Assembly (NCBI RefSeq): GCF_000242635.2
Contig: NC_017770.1
Location: forward strand, 2,244,669 to 2,308,668
DNA length: 64,000 bases
Direction: 5' to 3'
DNA from: Solitalea canadensis DSM 3403
GTDB taxonomy: Bacteria > Bacteroidota > Bacteroidia > Sphingobacteriales > Sphingobacteriaceae
Positions within the stretch are counted from its first letter, which is position 1. Every line of letters begins with the position of its first letter. Shown here in pieces: positions 17,259-26,418 of this stretch. Below the pieces are notes generated by a model. It ran no database searches. It was not told the DNA's origin and worked only from the letters and a program-made list of their open reading frames with translations. A program made the translations under genes and the position numbers.

Positions 17259-19181
17259 ATGAAGCTTAAATTATTGGCCCGAATAGTTAGCTTAGTTTTT
17301 TTGATGAGCTTGGTTTTTTCAACACTAAATGCCCAGGTTAAATATTCCACTCAGTCAAAGCAAGCAATAAAATACTATGAAGAATCGGATACATATCTGA
17401 ATGTAAAAAATTATAAAGGAGCAATTGATGTACTCAATAAGGCTGTAGAAGAAGACAAATCATTTATTGATGCTTATCAGCGGTTAGGTGATATTTACCG
17501 TATTATTAAATCTCCTGACAAGGCTAAGCTGAACTATACTCAAGTTATCACCATCGACCCTGATTTTTCAAAAACGAATTACTTTTATTTAGGTGAAATT
17601 GAGATCAAAAAAGGCAATTATTCAGAGGCCCAACAACGGCTGAATAAATTCATGATGTATTCTGATAAGTCGCAGTTATTAGTAGCCAGATCAAAGAAAT
17701 ATCTTGAAGACTGCAAATTTGCTATCGACGCAATGAAACGTCCTGTTCCTTTTAGTCCAAAAAATTTAGGAACCGGTATAAACACCAATGCGGATGAGTA
17801 CTTGCCAAGCTTAACCGCTGATGGAAAAATGATGATATTTACTCGTAAAGAGAATAATAATGAAGATTTTTATACCAGTTCATTAGTTGAAGGCCAGTGG
17901 ACGCCTGCCAGTAAACTAAGCGGCAATATTAATACACCTAATTTAAACGAAGGGGCTCAAAGCATTTCTTCCGATGGACAGTATCTGTTACTAACTATTT
18001 GCAATGCCCCGGGAGGGTACGGTCGATGTGATATTTATTATTCCAGATTGAATGGTTCTGAATGGGAAGCTCCTATTAATATTGGCGCACCTGTTAATAG
18101 CGGTGCTTGGGAATCTCAGCCTTGCCTGGCTCCCGACGGACGAACACTCTATTTTGCAAGCGATAGAAAAGGAGGATTGGGAAAAATAGACCTTTGGAAA
18201 TCCTATCTTCAGGATGATGGTACATGGACAGAGCCTGAAAATTTAGGGCCAAACATTAATACTCCCTATGAGGAACAATCACCATTTATCCATCCTGATA
18301 ATGAAACATTATATTTTAGTTCAGATGGGTGGTCTGGAATGGGAGGAAGTGACATTTACTACTCGAGAAAAGATACCGCAGGTAAATGGCAGAAAGCTGA
18401 AAATGCCGGTTATCCAATCAATACCTATTTAGAAGACTTTTGCATGGTGGTAACCGGTAATGGTAGCAAAGGTTATTTCTCAACTAATAATCCCAATGGA
18501 AAAGGTGGTCATGATCTATATTCATTCGATATTCCGCAACAATTAAAACCAAAAGCCTTAACATTTGTCAAGGGAACGGTTTATGACGAGAAAACAAATG
18601 AAAAATTAGATGCGGTAGTCGAAGTTCAAAACATAAAAACGGGAGAAACTGTTTATAAATCAGTCTCAAACTCTGAAACAGGACAGTTTTATGCAAGTTT
18701 ACCACAAGGTAGTCAATATGCGTTGAATGTATCACGAGAAGGATATTTATTCTATTCTGATCATTTTTCCATAAAAAAGGATAATAATACAAGTGTGTTT
18801 TCTATTAATGCTCCTTTAAAAGAAATTGCAGTCGGAGAGAAAATCATTCTTAAAAATATTTTTTTTGAAACCAACTCTTACAAACTAAGTCCAGAATCAA
18901 TGGTTGAGCTGCAAAAAGTAGTTCAGTTTATGAAACAAAACCCTGCCATATCCATAGAGATTTCGGGTCATACTGACAATGTTGGTGATGATCATTCAAA
19001 TCAATTGTTATCCGAAAACAGGGCTAAAGTAGTATACGCCTATTTACTTCGATCTGTACCTAGTCCTATTCGTTTTAAATTTAAAGGATTGGGAGAGACA
19101 CAACCTATCGATTCAAATGACACCGATAAAGGAAGAGCAAATAACCGTCGAACAGAATTAAAAATTATTAGCATTCAATAA
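17259..19181 (+). CDS. PorE-like envelope protein: TPR, PD40 propeller, CRD, OmpA domain
   Basis: Exported by a signal peptide ending STLNAQ (about residue 26). Domains in order: TPR repeats (about 30-150), PD40/WD40-like propeller blades (about 165-425; repeats such as YLPSLTADGKMMIFTRK, QPCLAPDGRTLYFASDRKGG, SPFIHPDNETLYFSSDGWSG), a carboxypeptidase-regulatory-like beta domain (about 435-525) and an OmpA peptidoglycan-binding domain with ISGHTDNVGDDHSNQLLSENRA. This is the architecture of the type IX secretion component PorE, but Bacteroidota carry many such paralogs, no secretion gene is adjacent, and the signal is not of lipoprotein type. It probably links the outer membrane to peptidoglycan. 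Confidence 0.85.
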   Translation: MKLKLLARIVSLVFLMSLVFSTLNAQVKYSTQSKQAIKYYEESDTYLNVKNYKGAIDVLNKAVEEDKSFIDAYQRLGDIYRIIKSPDKAKLNYTQVITIDPDFSKTNYFYLGEIEIKKGNYSEAQQRLNKFMMYSDKSQLLVARSKKYLEDCKFAIDAMKRPVPFSPKNLGTGINTNADEYLPSLTADGKMMIFTRKENNNEDFYTSSLVEGQWTPASKLSGNINTPNLNEGAQSISSDGQYLLLTICNAPGGYGRCDIYYSRLNGSEWEAPINIGAPVNSGAWESQPCLAPDGRTLYFASDRKGGLGKIDLWKSYLQDDGTWTEPENLGPNINTPYEEQSPFIHPDNETLYFSSDGWSGMGGSDIYYSRKDTAGKWQKAENAGYPINTYLEDFCMVVTGNGSKGYFSTNNPNGKGGHDLYSFDIPQQLKPKALTFVKGTVYDEKTNEKLDAVVEVQNIKTGETVYKSVSNSETGQFYASLPQGSQYALNVSREGYLFYSDHFSIKKDNNTSVFSINAPLKEIAVGEKIILKNIFFETNSYKLSPESMVELQKVVQFMKQNPAISIEISGHTDNVGDDHSNQLLSENRAKVVYAYLLRSVPSPIRFKFKGLGETQPIDSNDTDKGRANNRRTELKIISIQ

Positions 19182-19184
19182 AAA

Positions 19185-19619
19185 ATGGACACTCAAAATT
19201 ATGCCAACCATGCCCGAATCGTGAAGGGATTTCATGGTTTATTGTTTTTTCTCCTACTGGCCGGATTGATCGGTTCAATTGTAAACCTCGTAAATGCAGG
19301 CAAGCATGACGGTAGTTTATACAGTGCCTCACTGATTCTGTTCTTGTTTGTTTGTGCATCGCTGTTGGCTTATTATTCAAGAGTTTTTGCGTTAAGAGCA
19401 CAAGACAGAGCTATCAGAGCCGAAGAAAATTTACGACACCTGGCACTAACAGGCAAACTGCTTGACTCGCGTCTGCGTTTAAGCCAGATTATCGCACTTC
19501 GATTTGCACCAAATGAAGAATTTGTTGAGCTGGCACACAAAGCTGCTGAAGAGAATTTACCAAGTAAAGAAATCAAAAGGCAAATTAAAAACTGGAAGGC
19601 CGACCACCACAGAGTATAA
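19185..19619 (+). CDS. DUF6526 family membrane protein
   Basis: A 144-aa protein with two membrane segments (about 19-38 and 46-64) followed by a soluble helical tail that begins RVFALRAQDRAIRAEENLRH. This matches DUF6526, a small Bacteroidota family of unknown function. The start codon lies 3 nt after the stop of the PorE-like gene, so the two are co-transcribed. The following DCC-family gene starts 16 nt after its stop. Confidence 0.8.
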   Translation: MDTQNYANHARIVKGFHGLLFFLLLAGLIGSIVNLVNAGKHDGSLYSASLILFLFVCASLLAYYSRVFALRAQDRAIRAEENLRHLALTGKLLDSRLRLSQIIALRFAPNEEFVELAHKAAEENLPSKEIKRQIKNWKADHHRV

Positions 19620-19635
19620 ATTTCAAGAGATCGAA

Positions 19636-20040
19636 ATGAATGAAGAGCGTTTGATCGTGTTGTTTGATGGAGTGTGTAATCTCTGTAATAACACTGTCCA
19701 ATTTATTATCAGAAATGATTCAAAGGGTAAGTTTCGTTTTGCTGCATTACAATCTGAAACGGGTCAGCGATTGTTAGAAAAATATCAACTTGATACAAAG
19801 AATTTCAACTCATTTATTCTGATAGATAATAATAAACCCCGGTTAAAATCAACCGGGGCTTTATATCTTGTTAAAAATCTAAGTGGATTGTTCCCTTTGC
19901 TTTTTGCTTTTATCATTATTCCTCCCTTAATAAGAGATTGGATTTATGATAAGGTTGCTCAGAATCGGTATAAGTGGTTCGGAAAAAAAGATCAGTGCAT
20001 GGTGCCAACTCCCGAACTAAAAGCACGTTTTCTAAATTAA
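19636..20040 (+). CDS. DCC-family thiol-disulfide oxidoreductase-like protein (DUF393)
   Basis: The 134-aa product begins MNEERLIVLFDGVCNLCN, carrying the DxxCxxC motif (Asp11, Cys14, Cys17) that names the family, thought to have a thioredoxin-like fold. I start it at the ATG at 19636; a longer in-frame reading from 19504 would overlap DUF6526 and add a non-conserved extension. The gene contains a terminator-like hairpin at 19837. Its TAA overlaps the stop codon of the convergent kdsA gene by two bases. Confidence 0.85.
   Translation: MNEERLIVLFDGVCNLCNNTVQFIIRNDSKGKFRFAALQSETGQRLLEKYQLDTKNFNSFILIDNNKPRLKSTGALYLVKNLSGLFPLLFAFIIIPPLIRDWIYDKVAQNRYKWFGKKDQCMVPTPELKARFLN
19837..19858. other. GC-rich hairpin inside the DCC-family gene
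   Basis: CCCCGGTT (19837-19844) and AACCGGGG (19851-19858) form a perfect stem with loop AAAATC. A/T runs flank it on both sides, as in a bidirectional terminator, but it sits in the middle of an intact reading frame. Confidence 0.6.
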
Positions 20041-20843
20041 ATAACTGCTTGACGAACTCTGATCAGTTTCTCCAGCAAGCCTTCCAATAAATCTAATTGA
20101 AGCATATTGGCTCCATCAGATTTAGCATTTTTAGGATCTGGGTGAGTTTCGATAAATAATCCATCGGCACCAACCGCAATCGCAGCTTTAGCAATTGTTT
20201 CGATCAACTCAGGTTTACCTCCGGTAACTCCGCTTTCCTGGTTAGGCTGTTGCAATGAGTGCGTACAATCCATCACCACAGGAACATTAAATTGTTTCAT
20301 CTCAACCAGGTTGCGATAATCAACAATTAAGTCCTGGTAACCAAAAGAATTTCCTCTGTCAGTTAAAATGATATTGGGGTTACCTGCATCCTGAACTTTA
20401 CCAACCGCATGTTTCATTGATGCACCTGATAAAAACTGACCTTTTTTGATATTAACAACTTTTCCGGTTTTAGCTGCTGCTACCAATAATTCTGTTTGAC
20501 GACATAAGAAAGCTGGAATTTGCAGTACATCTACATATTCTGCTGCTATTGCAGCTTCATGACTTTCGTGAATATCTGTAACAGTTGGAATACCAAACTC
20601 CTTACCTACTTTAGCCAATATTTTTAATGCCTTTTCATCTCCAATTCCTGTAAAAGAATCTAAACGTGAGCGGTTAGCTTTGCGATATGACCCTTTAAAA
20701 ACGTAAGGAATATTAAGTTTATCGGTAATTTTAACGATACGTTCAGCTATACGAAGCGCTATTTCTTCACCCTCGATTGCACAAGGTCCTGCTAATAAAA
20801 AGAAATTTGTTGAATCGCTATTCTTAATGTTTGGAATAATCAT
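20037..20843 (-). CDS. kdsA: 3-deoxy-8-phosphooctulonate synthase
   Basis: Condenses phosphoenolpyruvate with arabinose-5-phosphate to give KDO-8-phosphate for the LPS inner core. The N-terminal LLAGPCAIEG carries the Cys of the metal-dependent class (the non-metal class has Asn there). FKGSYRKANRS, MDCTHSLQQPN and HPDPKNAKSDGAN are family signatures. Length 268 aa, normal. kdsD, which makes its substrate, lies 3 kb away on the other strand, so the two are clustered but not in one operon. Its stop codon overlaps that of the convergent DCC-family gene. Confidence 0.96.
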   Translation of the reverse strand: MIIPNIKNSDSTNFFLLAGPCAIEGEEIALRIAERIVKITDKLNIPYVFKGSYRKANRSRLDSFTGIGDEKALKILAKVGKEFGIPTVTDIHESHEAAIAAEYVDVLQIPAFLCRQTELLVAAAKTGKVVNIKKGQFLSGASMKHAVGKVQDAGNPNIILTDRGNSFGYQDLIVDYRNLVEMKQFNVPVVMDCTHSLQQPNQESGVTGGKPELIETIAKAAIAVGADGLFIETHPDPKNAKSDGANMLQLDLLEGLLEKLIRVRQAVI

Positions 20844-20907
20844 TTATAATAATGAATGTTTAGAATGAATGCTTAGTTTAAAAATGTCTATGATCTATGA
20901 ACTATGA
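20844..20907. repeat. Short word-repeat spacer (recQ/kdsA)
   Basis: The 64-bp gap repeats GAATG.TTAG twice (GAATGTTTAGAATGAATGCTTAG) and then CTATGATCTATGAACTATGA. The word CTATGAACTATGA also builds the element at 42785. No stable long stem is obvious here. Confidence 0.5.
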
Positions 20908-23097
20908 TCAATTACCCAGCTCTGATAAAAATTTAATTCTCATCAACTGAATTTCCTCTCTCGAATAATCACCTTCTCCAAGTTCGGCTAACGCCAGATC
21001 TATCGAATCTTCTTCTGCGGTTCTGAAATAATCAAATACTTCATCCTGCTTATCCTCATCTATTACATCATCAATATAATAGTTCAGGTTTAGCTTCGTA
21101 CCCGAAGAAACAATACTTTCTATTTCCTGAATAAGCGCAGGCATGCCCAATCCTTTAGAAGAAGCTATATCATCTAACGGAATTTGCCTGTCAATGTTTT
21201 GAATAATGGAAACCTTCAGACTTGATTTATTAACGGTTGACTTAACAACCATATCTTGTGGGCGGTCGATATCGTTCTCCTCTACATATTTCTTGATCAA
21301 TTCGATAAACGGAGCACCATAACGCATGGCCTTACCATTACCAACACCTGAAATCTGCTTGAGTTCATCCATATTAATGGGATACTGACTTGCCATTTCT
21401 TCAAGCGAAGGATCCTGGAAAATAACGAAAGGAGGAATATTTTTTTGTTTCGCAATTTTTTTACGCAAGTCTTTTAACATGCCCAGCAAAACATCATCAA
21501 GCGCACCACCTCCACCTTTTACCTCATCATCATCAGAAGCTTTGATCTTATCAAAATCTGTGTTAATGATGAATTTAATAGAATAAGGAGCATCAATAAA
21601 TGATTTTCCGTATTTCGTTAATTTCAGAATACCATAACTGTCAATATCCTTTCCAAGGAAATTATGAATAACAGCCTGGCGCAAAACTGACTTCCATATT
21701 ACCACTCCCCTGTCTTTTCCACTGCCAAATTCAGGCATTTCATCGTGGCTAAAGGTGTTCATTTCAGCATCTTCCAATCCTGCCAAAATGTTTATAATAT
21801 GCTCTGCATCAAAGTTTTCACCTAGCGTATTAATTAACCTTAATACCGCAAGTAAATCAGCCTCGGCTTCAAAACGCTCTTTCGGGCTACGACAGTTATC
21901 ACACATATTAGAACAACTGCTTTCATTGTAGCTCTCACCAAAATAATGAAGAATTTGCTTCCTCCGACATACAGAAGACTCTGCATAATCGATTACTTCT
22001 TTCAAAATTTGAGTTCCGATTTCCCGTTCCGAAACAGGCTTATCTTTCATGAATTTAGCCAGCTTGTCGATGTCTTTCTGGTCGTAAAAAGCAATACAAT
22101 TACCTTCACCTCCATCACGACCGGCACGGCCAGTTTCCTGATAATAGCCCTCCATGCTTTTAGGCATGTCGTAGTGGATCACAAAACGCACATCCGGTTT
22201 ATCGATACCCATACCAAATGCAATGGTAGCCACAATAACCTGAACGTCTTCCATCAAGAACTTATCTTGTGTTGTCGCTCTCGTATTAGCATCCAAACCA
22301 GCATGGTAAGGTAACGCTTTAATACCATTAACATTTAATGTTTCAGCAACCTCTTCAACCTTCTTGCGGCTTAAACAATAAATAATTCCAGCCTTACCAT
22401 TTTGCGATTTGATATACTTGATAATCTCCTTTAATTCATTCTTTTTAGGGCGAATCTCATAAAATAAATTCGGTCGATTAAAGGACGATTTGAAAACCTG
22501 AGAATTTTGCATTTGCAGGTTCTTCTGAATATCCTGTTGAACCTTGGGTGTTGCGGTAGCCGTTAGCGCAATAATTGGGATATTTTCACCTAACTGACCA
22601 ATAATCTGACGTATTTTTCTGTATTCAGGCCTGAAATCATGTCCCCATTCTGAAATACAGTGGGCTTCATCAACAGCAACGAAAGAAATATCGATATCTC
22701 TTAAGAAATCAATATTTTCTTGCTTCGAAAGAGACTCCGGAGCTACGTATAACAACTTAGTTTCGCCGGACAGAACATCCTGTTTAACTTTTGCTGTTTC
22801 AGTTTTGTTTAAAGATGAATTAAGAAAATGTGCGATACTGTCAGTACTACCGAAGGCACGTAACTGATCAACCTGATTTTTCATCAAGGCTATCAATGGC
22901 GAAATAACGATGGCCGTACCATCACTCATTAAAGCGGGTAATTGGTAACACATTGATTTTCCGCCACCTGTGGGCATAATTACAAATGTATCATTCCCCG
23001 AAAGTATGCTGGTTATGATTTCTTCTTGCTCTCCTTTAAATTTTTCAAACCCAAAAAAATTCTGCAAGTTATCAAACAGCGACTTTTTAACCTCCAT
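20908..23097 (-). CDS. recQ: ATP-dependent DNA helicase RecQ
   Basis: 3'-5' DNA helicase in recombinational repair. The superfamily 2 motifs include PTGGGKS (42-48), DEAH (143-146) and QETGRAGRDG (motif VI). The RecQ zinc domain follows with four Cys (CRRKQILHYFGE...CSNMCDNC), then the winged-helix RQC region, an HRDC domain (about 535-605) and a C-terminal extension with a helix-turn-helix-like tail. Length 729 aa fits Bacteroidota RecQ proteins, which are longer than the 610-aa E. coli enzyme. It is read in the direction of kdsA with a 64-bp gap and is divergent from kdsD. Confidence 0.96.
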   Translation of the reverse strand: MEVKKSLFDNLQNFFGFEKFKGEQEEIITSILSGNDTFVIMPTGGGKSMCYQLPALMSDGTAIVISPLIALMKNQVDQLRAFGSTDSIAHFLNSSLNKTETAKVKQDVLSGETKLLYVAPESLSKQENIDFLRDIDISFVAVDEAHCISEWGHDFRPEYRKIRQIIGQLGENIPIIALTATATPKVQQDIQKNLQMQNSQVFKSSFNRPNLFYEIRPKKNELKEIIKYIKSQNGKAGIIYCLSRKKVEEVAETLNVNGIKALPYHAGLDANTRATTQDKFLMEDVQVIVATIAFGMGIDKPDVRFVIHYDMPKSMEGYYQETGRAGRDGGEGNCIAFYDQKDIDKLAKFMKDKPVSEREIGTQILKEVIDYAESSVCRRKQILHYFGESYNESSCSNMCDNCRSPKERFEAEADLLAVLRLINTLGENFDAEHIINILAGLEDAEMNTFSHDEMPEFGSGKDRGVVIWKSVLRQAVIHNFLGKDIDSYGILKLTKYGKSFIDAPYSIKFIINTDFDKIKASDDDEVKGGGGALDDVLLGMLKDLRKKIAKQKNIPPFVIFQDPSLEEMASQYPINMDELKQISGVGNGKAMRYGAPFIELIKKYVEENDIDRPQDMVVKSTVNKSSLKVSIIQNIDRQIPLDDIASSKGLGMPALIQEIESIVSSGTKLNLNYYIDDVIDEDKQDEVFDYFRTAEEDSIDLALAELGEGDYSREEIQLMRIKFLSELGN

Positions 23098-23137
23098 TAT
23101 TCGAGAAAAAGTTAAGTAATATTATGGTTTGGATTAG

Positions 23138-23166
23138 TTTGCTAAATTAAAAATAACATAATTTTG
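23138..23166 (+). promoter_or_regulatory. Promoter of kdsD
   Basis: TTTG (23138-23141), 17 nt, then TAATTTTG (23159-23166): both halves of the Bacteroidota consensus with acceptable spacing, ending 31 nt before the start codon. Confidence 0.6.
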
Positions 23167-23197
23167 CACATAATAAAAACATCGATCATTTAAATCT

Positions 23198-24160
23198 TTG
23201 AACAAATTGCAAGTATTAGAATCAGCCAAAAGAACGCTCCAGATAGAAGCCGATGCTTTATTAGGATTGCAAACTTACATAAATAACGACTTTGAAACAA
23301 TCGTTAATATCATTCTTAATTCCAAAGGCCGTGTTGTTATCACCGGAATCGGCAAAAGCGCCATCATAGCGCAGAAAATTGTGGCAACAATGAATTCAAC
23401 AGGTACTCCTGCATTGTACATGCACGCAGCCGATGCTATACATGGAGATTTGGGAATGATACAAAAGGACGATGTAACCATTTGTATCTCAAAAAGTGGA
23501 AATACACCAGAAATAAAAGTACTGGTACCGCTCCTAAAAACATCCGGAAATGTATTAATTGGAATGGCTGGTGATATGAAATCTTACCTGGCAACTCATT
23601 CTGATTATGTTTTAAATACAACTGTTGAAACAGAAGCTTGTCCATTAAACCTGGCACCCACCACCAGTACAACAGCTCAATTAGCAATGGGTGACGCATT
23701 AGCGGTATGTTTACTTCAGCAACGTAATTTCACCAGCCAGGATTTTGCACGTTATCATCCGGGAGGAGCATTAGGTAAAAGATTATACCTGAAAGTAAAA
23801 GACCTTTCTTCTAATAATCAGAAACCGGAAGTGGCCAAAGACGACGATATTAAAAGGGTTATTGTAGAAATTTCTTCTAAACGATTGGGTTCTACTGCTG
23901 TTGTGGATAATGAGCACCTTGTTGGAGTAATCACAGACGGTGATTTACGCCGAATGATGGAAAAGAATGAAAACTTTTCTACCTTGCGCGCCGTTGACAT
24001 CATGAACAGCCAACCTAAAACCGTTGAGGCTTCAGCTATGGCTGTTGATGCTTTGGCACTAATGAAACAATACAATATTTCACAATTAATAGTAGTAGAT
24101 AAGAATAAATATGCTGGTATTATACACCTTCATGATCTAATCAAGGAAGGAATAATATAA
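23198..24160 (+). CDS. kdsD: Arabinose-5-phosphate isomerase (SIS plus two CBS domains)
   Basis: Converts ribulose-5-phosphate to arabinose-5-phosphate, the precursor used by KdsA. The SIS domain (about 30-170) contains VVITGIGKSAIIAQK, TPALYMHAADAIHGDLGM and ISKSGNTPE; the CPLNLAPTTSTTAQLAMGD segment and RYHPGGALGKRL are diagnostic. Two CBS domains follow (about 200-320). Length 320 aa, normal. The start is a TTG at 23198; no ATG lies nearby that keeps the domain intact, and a well-formed promoter sits 31 nt upstream. The guanylyltransferase gene follows after 17 bp. Confidence 0.94.
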   Translation: MNKLQVLESAKRTLQIEADALLGLQTYINNDFETIVNIILNSKGRVVITGIGKSAIIAQKIVATMNSTGTPALYMHAADAIHGDLGMIQKDDVTICISKSGNTPEIKVLVPLLKTSGNVLIGMAGDMKSYLATHSDYVLNTTVETEACPLNLAPTTSTTAQLAMGDALAVCLLQQRNFTSQDFARYHPGGALGKRLYLKVKDLSSNNQKPEVAKDDDIKRVIVEISSKRLGSTAVVDNEHLVGVITDGDLRRMMEKNENFSTLRAVDIMNSQPKTVEASAMAVDALALMKQYNISQLIVVDKNKYAGIIHLHDLIKEGII

Positions 24161-24177
24161 TACAGTCGATACTTAAA

Positions 24178-25266
24178 ATGAAGAGCAACAATTACGTAGT
24201 TATTATGGCTGGCGGGGTCGGGAGTCGCTTCTGGCCGGTTAGTCGTACCAATTTTCCAAAACAGTTTATTGATATTTTAGGAACTGGTAAAACGCTGATT
24301 CAGCAAACGTATGACCGGTTTAAAGACATATGTCCGTCAGAAAATATTTTCTTTGTAACGAATGAAAATTACAGGGAAATTATCAAAGAGCAATTACCGG
24401 ATGTTATTGATGACAATATCCTGGGGGAACCAGTAATGCGTAATACAGCACCTTGTATTGCTTATGCCTGTCATAAAATATCAAAAATAAACAGTGATGC
24501 ATGTATTGTTGTTGCCCCTTCTGATCATTTAATTTTACAAGAAGAGGTATTTAAAAACAATATAAGGGAGTCACTTGAACTTGCTGCTAAAGAAGACGTT
24601 TTGATCACATTAGGGATAGTTCCAAGCAGACCTGACACCGGATATGGTTATATTCAATACAATAATGTTGTAGTTGAAAATAGTTTTTATAAGGTAAAGA
24701 CTTTCACTGAAAAACCTGATCTTGAGTTAGCTAAAACATTTATTGCCAGCGGAGATTTTCTTTGGAATGCAGGCATATTCGTATGGAATATGAATACAAT
24801 TTTAGCTGCATTTAATAAGTATTTACCTGAAATGAATGAAGTTTTCTCCGAAGGAAAAGTTTACTATAATTCTGCCAGAGAAATTGATTTTATTAAAACA
24901 GCCTACACTCGTTGCAAAAATATTTCTATTGACTATGGAGTAATGGAAAAAGCAGAGAATGTATATGTTCGTCCAAGTGATTTCGGTTGGAGTGATTTAG
25001 GTACCTGGGCATCAGTATATGATGTAAAAAAAGACAAAGACTATGTTGGTAACGTAGTTATCGATTCTAACAAAGTAATGATGTACGATTCTGCAAATTG
25101 TATTGTAAGAACACCATCTGAAAAACTAGTTATTTTACAAGGTCTTGACGGGTACATTGTAGTGGAAGAAGACGATGTATTAATGATCTGTAAAAAATCC
25201 GAGGAGCAGGAAGTAAAGCAAATCGTAGCGGATGTAAAGCAGAAATTCGGCGAAAAGTATATTTAA
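24178..25266 (+). CDS. Mannose-1-phosphate guanylyltransferase
   Basis: Makes GDP-mannose from mannose-1-phosphate and GTP for surface polysaccharides. The nucleotidyltransferase signature AGGVGSRFWPVSRTNFPKQF (11-30) is complete, with FTEKPD and FLWNAGIFVW further on. At 362 aa it lacks the C-terminal isomerase domain of bifunctional ManC/AlgA enzymes. It starts 17 bp after kdsD, so the two sugar genes share a transcript. Downstream it converges with rlmB across a word-repeat element. Confidence 0.92.
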   Translation: MKSNNYVVIMAGGVGSRFWPVSRTNFPKQFIDILGTGKTLIQQTYDRFKDICPSENIFFVTNENYREIIKEQLPDVIDDNILGEPVMRNTAPCIAYACHKISKINSDACIVVAPSDHLILQEEVFKNNIRESLELAAKEDVLITLGIVPSRPDTGYGYIQYNNVVVENSFYKVKTFTEKPDLELAKTFIASGDFLWNAGIFVWNMNTILAAFNKYLPEMNEVFSEGKVYYNSAREIDFIKTAYTRCKNISIDYGVMEKAENVYVRPSDFGWSDLGTWASVYDVKKDKDYVGNVVIDSNKVMMYDSANCIVRTPSEKLVILQGLDGYIVVEEDDVLMICKKSEEQEVKQIVADVKQKFGEKYI

Positions 25267-25343
25267 AAAATTACGGATTGCGGGTTACGTATTTCGGATT
25301 AACTATTTAATTCACAACACGTAACTCGAAACCCGTAATAAAT
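25267..25343. repeat. Word-repeat hairpin, ATTACGGGTT family, copy 2
   Basis: Left arm ATTACGGATTGCGGGTTACG (from 25271), right arm ACGTAACTCGAAACCCGTAAT (about 25319-25340). The arms pair over about 20 positions with mismatches at the same places as in the copies at 15173 and 61889. The element fills the whole gap between two convergent genes, so here it may also end transcription. Confidence 0.75.
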
Positions 25344-26102
25344 TTATTTTCTTTGTCGTATCGCTTCGTATAAAATTATCCCTGCAGATACAGAAACGTT
25401 AAACGAAGCAATATCCCCAAACATTGGAATTTTGGCTTTTGCATCACAGTACTTCATATACTCCGGTGATATTCCATCTTCCTCAGATCCCATTATTATT
25501 GCCGTTGGGCCCGTATAATCCACGTCTGCCAATACATTATCAGTTTTCTCTGTACAAGCTACCAACTGAATTCCAGAATCTTTAAGGAACTCCAACGTAT
25601 CCTTTAATTTCATTTCACGACAAATCGGAACTCTGAAAATTGCACCGGCTGATGTTTTTACTGCATCCGGATTAACTTGCGCCGAACCTCTCGCAGGAAC
25701 AATAACGGCATCTACACCCATACATTCCGCAGTTCTTACAATGGCTCCAAAATTTCTAACATCAGTTACCCTGTCTAATACCAATAACAAAGGTGTTTTT
25801 CCTGCAGCATAGATATCTGGAACAATATGTTCTGTTTTATGATAAACAATTGGAGATATGTATGCAACAACCCCTTGATGGTTCTTTGTTGTTAAGCGGT
25901 TAAGCTTTTCAACAGGCACCGACTGGAACGGAATATTGTATTCTGCTATTACTAATCGTAATTCTGCAAAAAGATTTCCAGTCAATCCTTTTTGAATATA
26001 CAGGCTCTCAATTTCTTTGCCAGCTGTAATTGCCTCAATTACAGCACGAATGCCAAACACAAGTTCGTTGCTTTCTTTTTTAGCAGTGCCAAAATCTCTC
26101 AT
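25344..26102 (-). CDS. rlmB: 23S rRNA (guanosine-2'-O-)-methyltransferase RlmB / TrmH family
   Basis: SPOUT-class RNA 2'-O-methyltransferase. An N-terminal substrate-binding domain starts at VFGIRAVIEAI, followed by the catalytic domain with LDRVTDVRNFGAIVRTAE (motif 1), MGSEEDGIS (motif 2) and ASFNVSVSAGIILYEA (motif 3). Length 252 aa, normal. The exact target (G2251 in E. coli) is assumed from the family. A promoter element lies only 7 nt before the ATG. It is divergent from dnaB. Confidence 0.92.
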   Translation of the reverse strand: MRDFGTAKKESNELVFGIRAVIEAITAGKEIESLYIQKGLTGNLFAELRLVIAEYNIPFQSVPVEKLNRLTTKNHQGVVAYISPIVYHKTEHIVPDIYAAGKTPLLLVLDRVTDVRNFGAIVRTAECMGVDAVIVPARGSAQVNPDAVKTSAGAIFRVPICREMKLKDTLEFLKDSGIQLVACTEKTDNVLADVDYTGPTAIIMGSEEDGISPEYMKYCDAKAKIPMFGDIASFNVSVSAGIILYEAIRQRK

Positions 26103-26109
26103 AGGACAG

Positions 26110-26117
26110 CAAAACTA
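26110..26117 (-). promoter_or_regulatory. Candidate rlmB -7 element, nearly leaderless
   Basis: On the minus strand TAGTTTTG fits TAnnTTTG. It ends 7 nt before the ATG at 26102, which would leave a leader of a few bases at most. Confidence 0.4.
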
Positions 26118-26199
26118 CGAATCAATTCTTTTAATATCTGAATATCTGCCATTTAAATTTTAAACATTTTTTAAGGCTAAAATGCTTTGCATTTTCACG

Positions 26200-26226
26200 T
26201 TTTCCACAAAAAAATAATTATCCACA
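26200..26226 (+). promoter_or_regulatory. Pair of DnaA boxes upstream of dnaB
   Basis: TTTTCCACA and TTATCCACA, 18 bp apart start to start. The second is the consensus E. coli box; the first differs at one base. They may let DnaA regulate dnaB, or belong to a replication-related site. Confidence 0.55.
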
Positions 26227-26410
26227 GCCATCAATCTCCATCAAAAAAATTGAAAACTAGATCATTATCTAACCTTTTATTGTCAATTATTCCACTTATT
26301 AACAAACAATGTTAATAACTCTGATTTCATACATTGCTCGTTATCAGGTAGATTTAATAAAAGCAAAATGTCTGTTCAAAAGTCAAAAGACACCTTAAAG
26401 ATTAAGTAAA

Positions 26411-26418
26411 TATATTTG
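26411..26418 (+). promoter_or_regulatory. Candidate dnaB -7 element
   Basis: TATATTTG fits TAnnTTTG and ends 35 nt before the dnaB ATG. No TTG lies at the usual spacing. Confidence 0.5.

Noticed and set aside
17259-19181. Assignment as the type IX secretion protein PorE itself
   Set aside because: The architecture fits, but paralogs are common, there is no lipobox and no secretion genes are adjacent.
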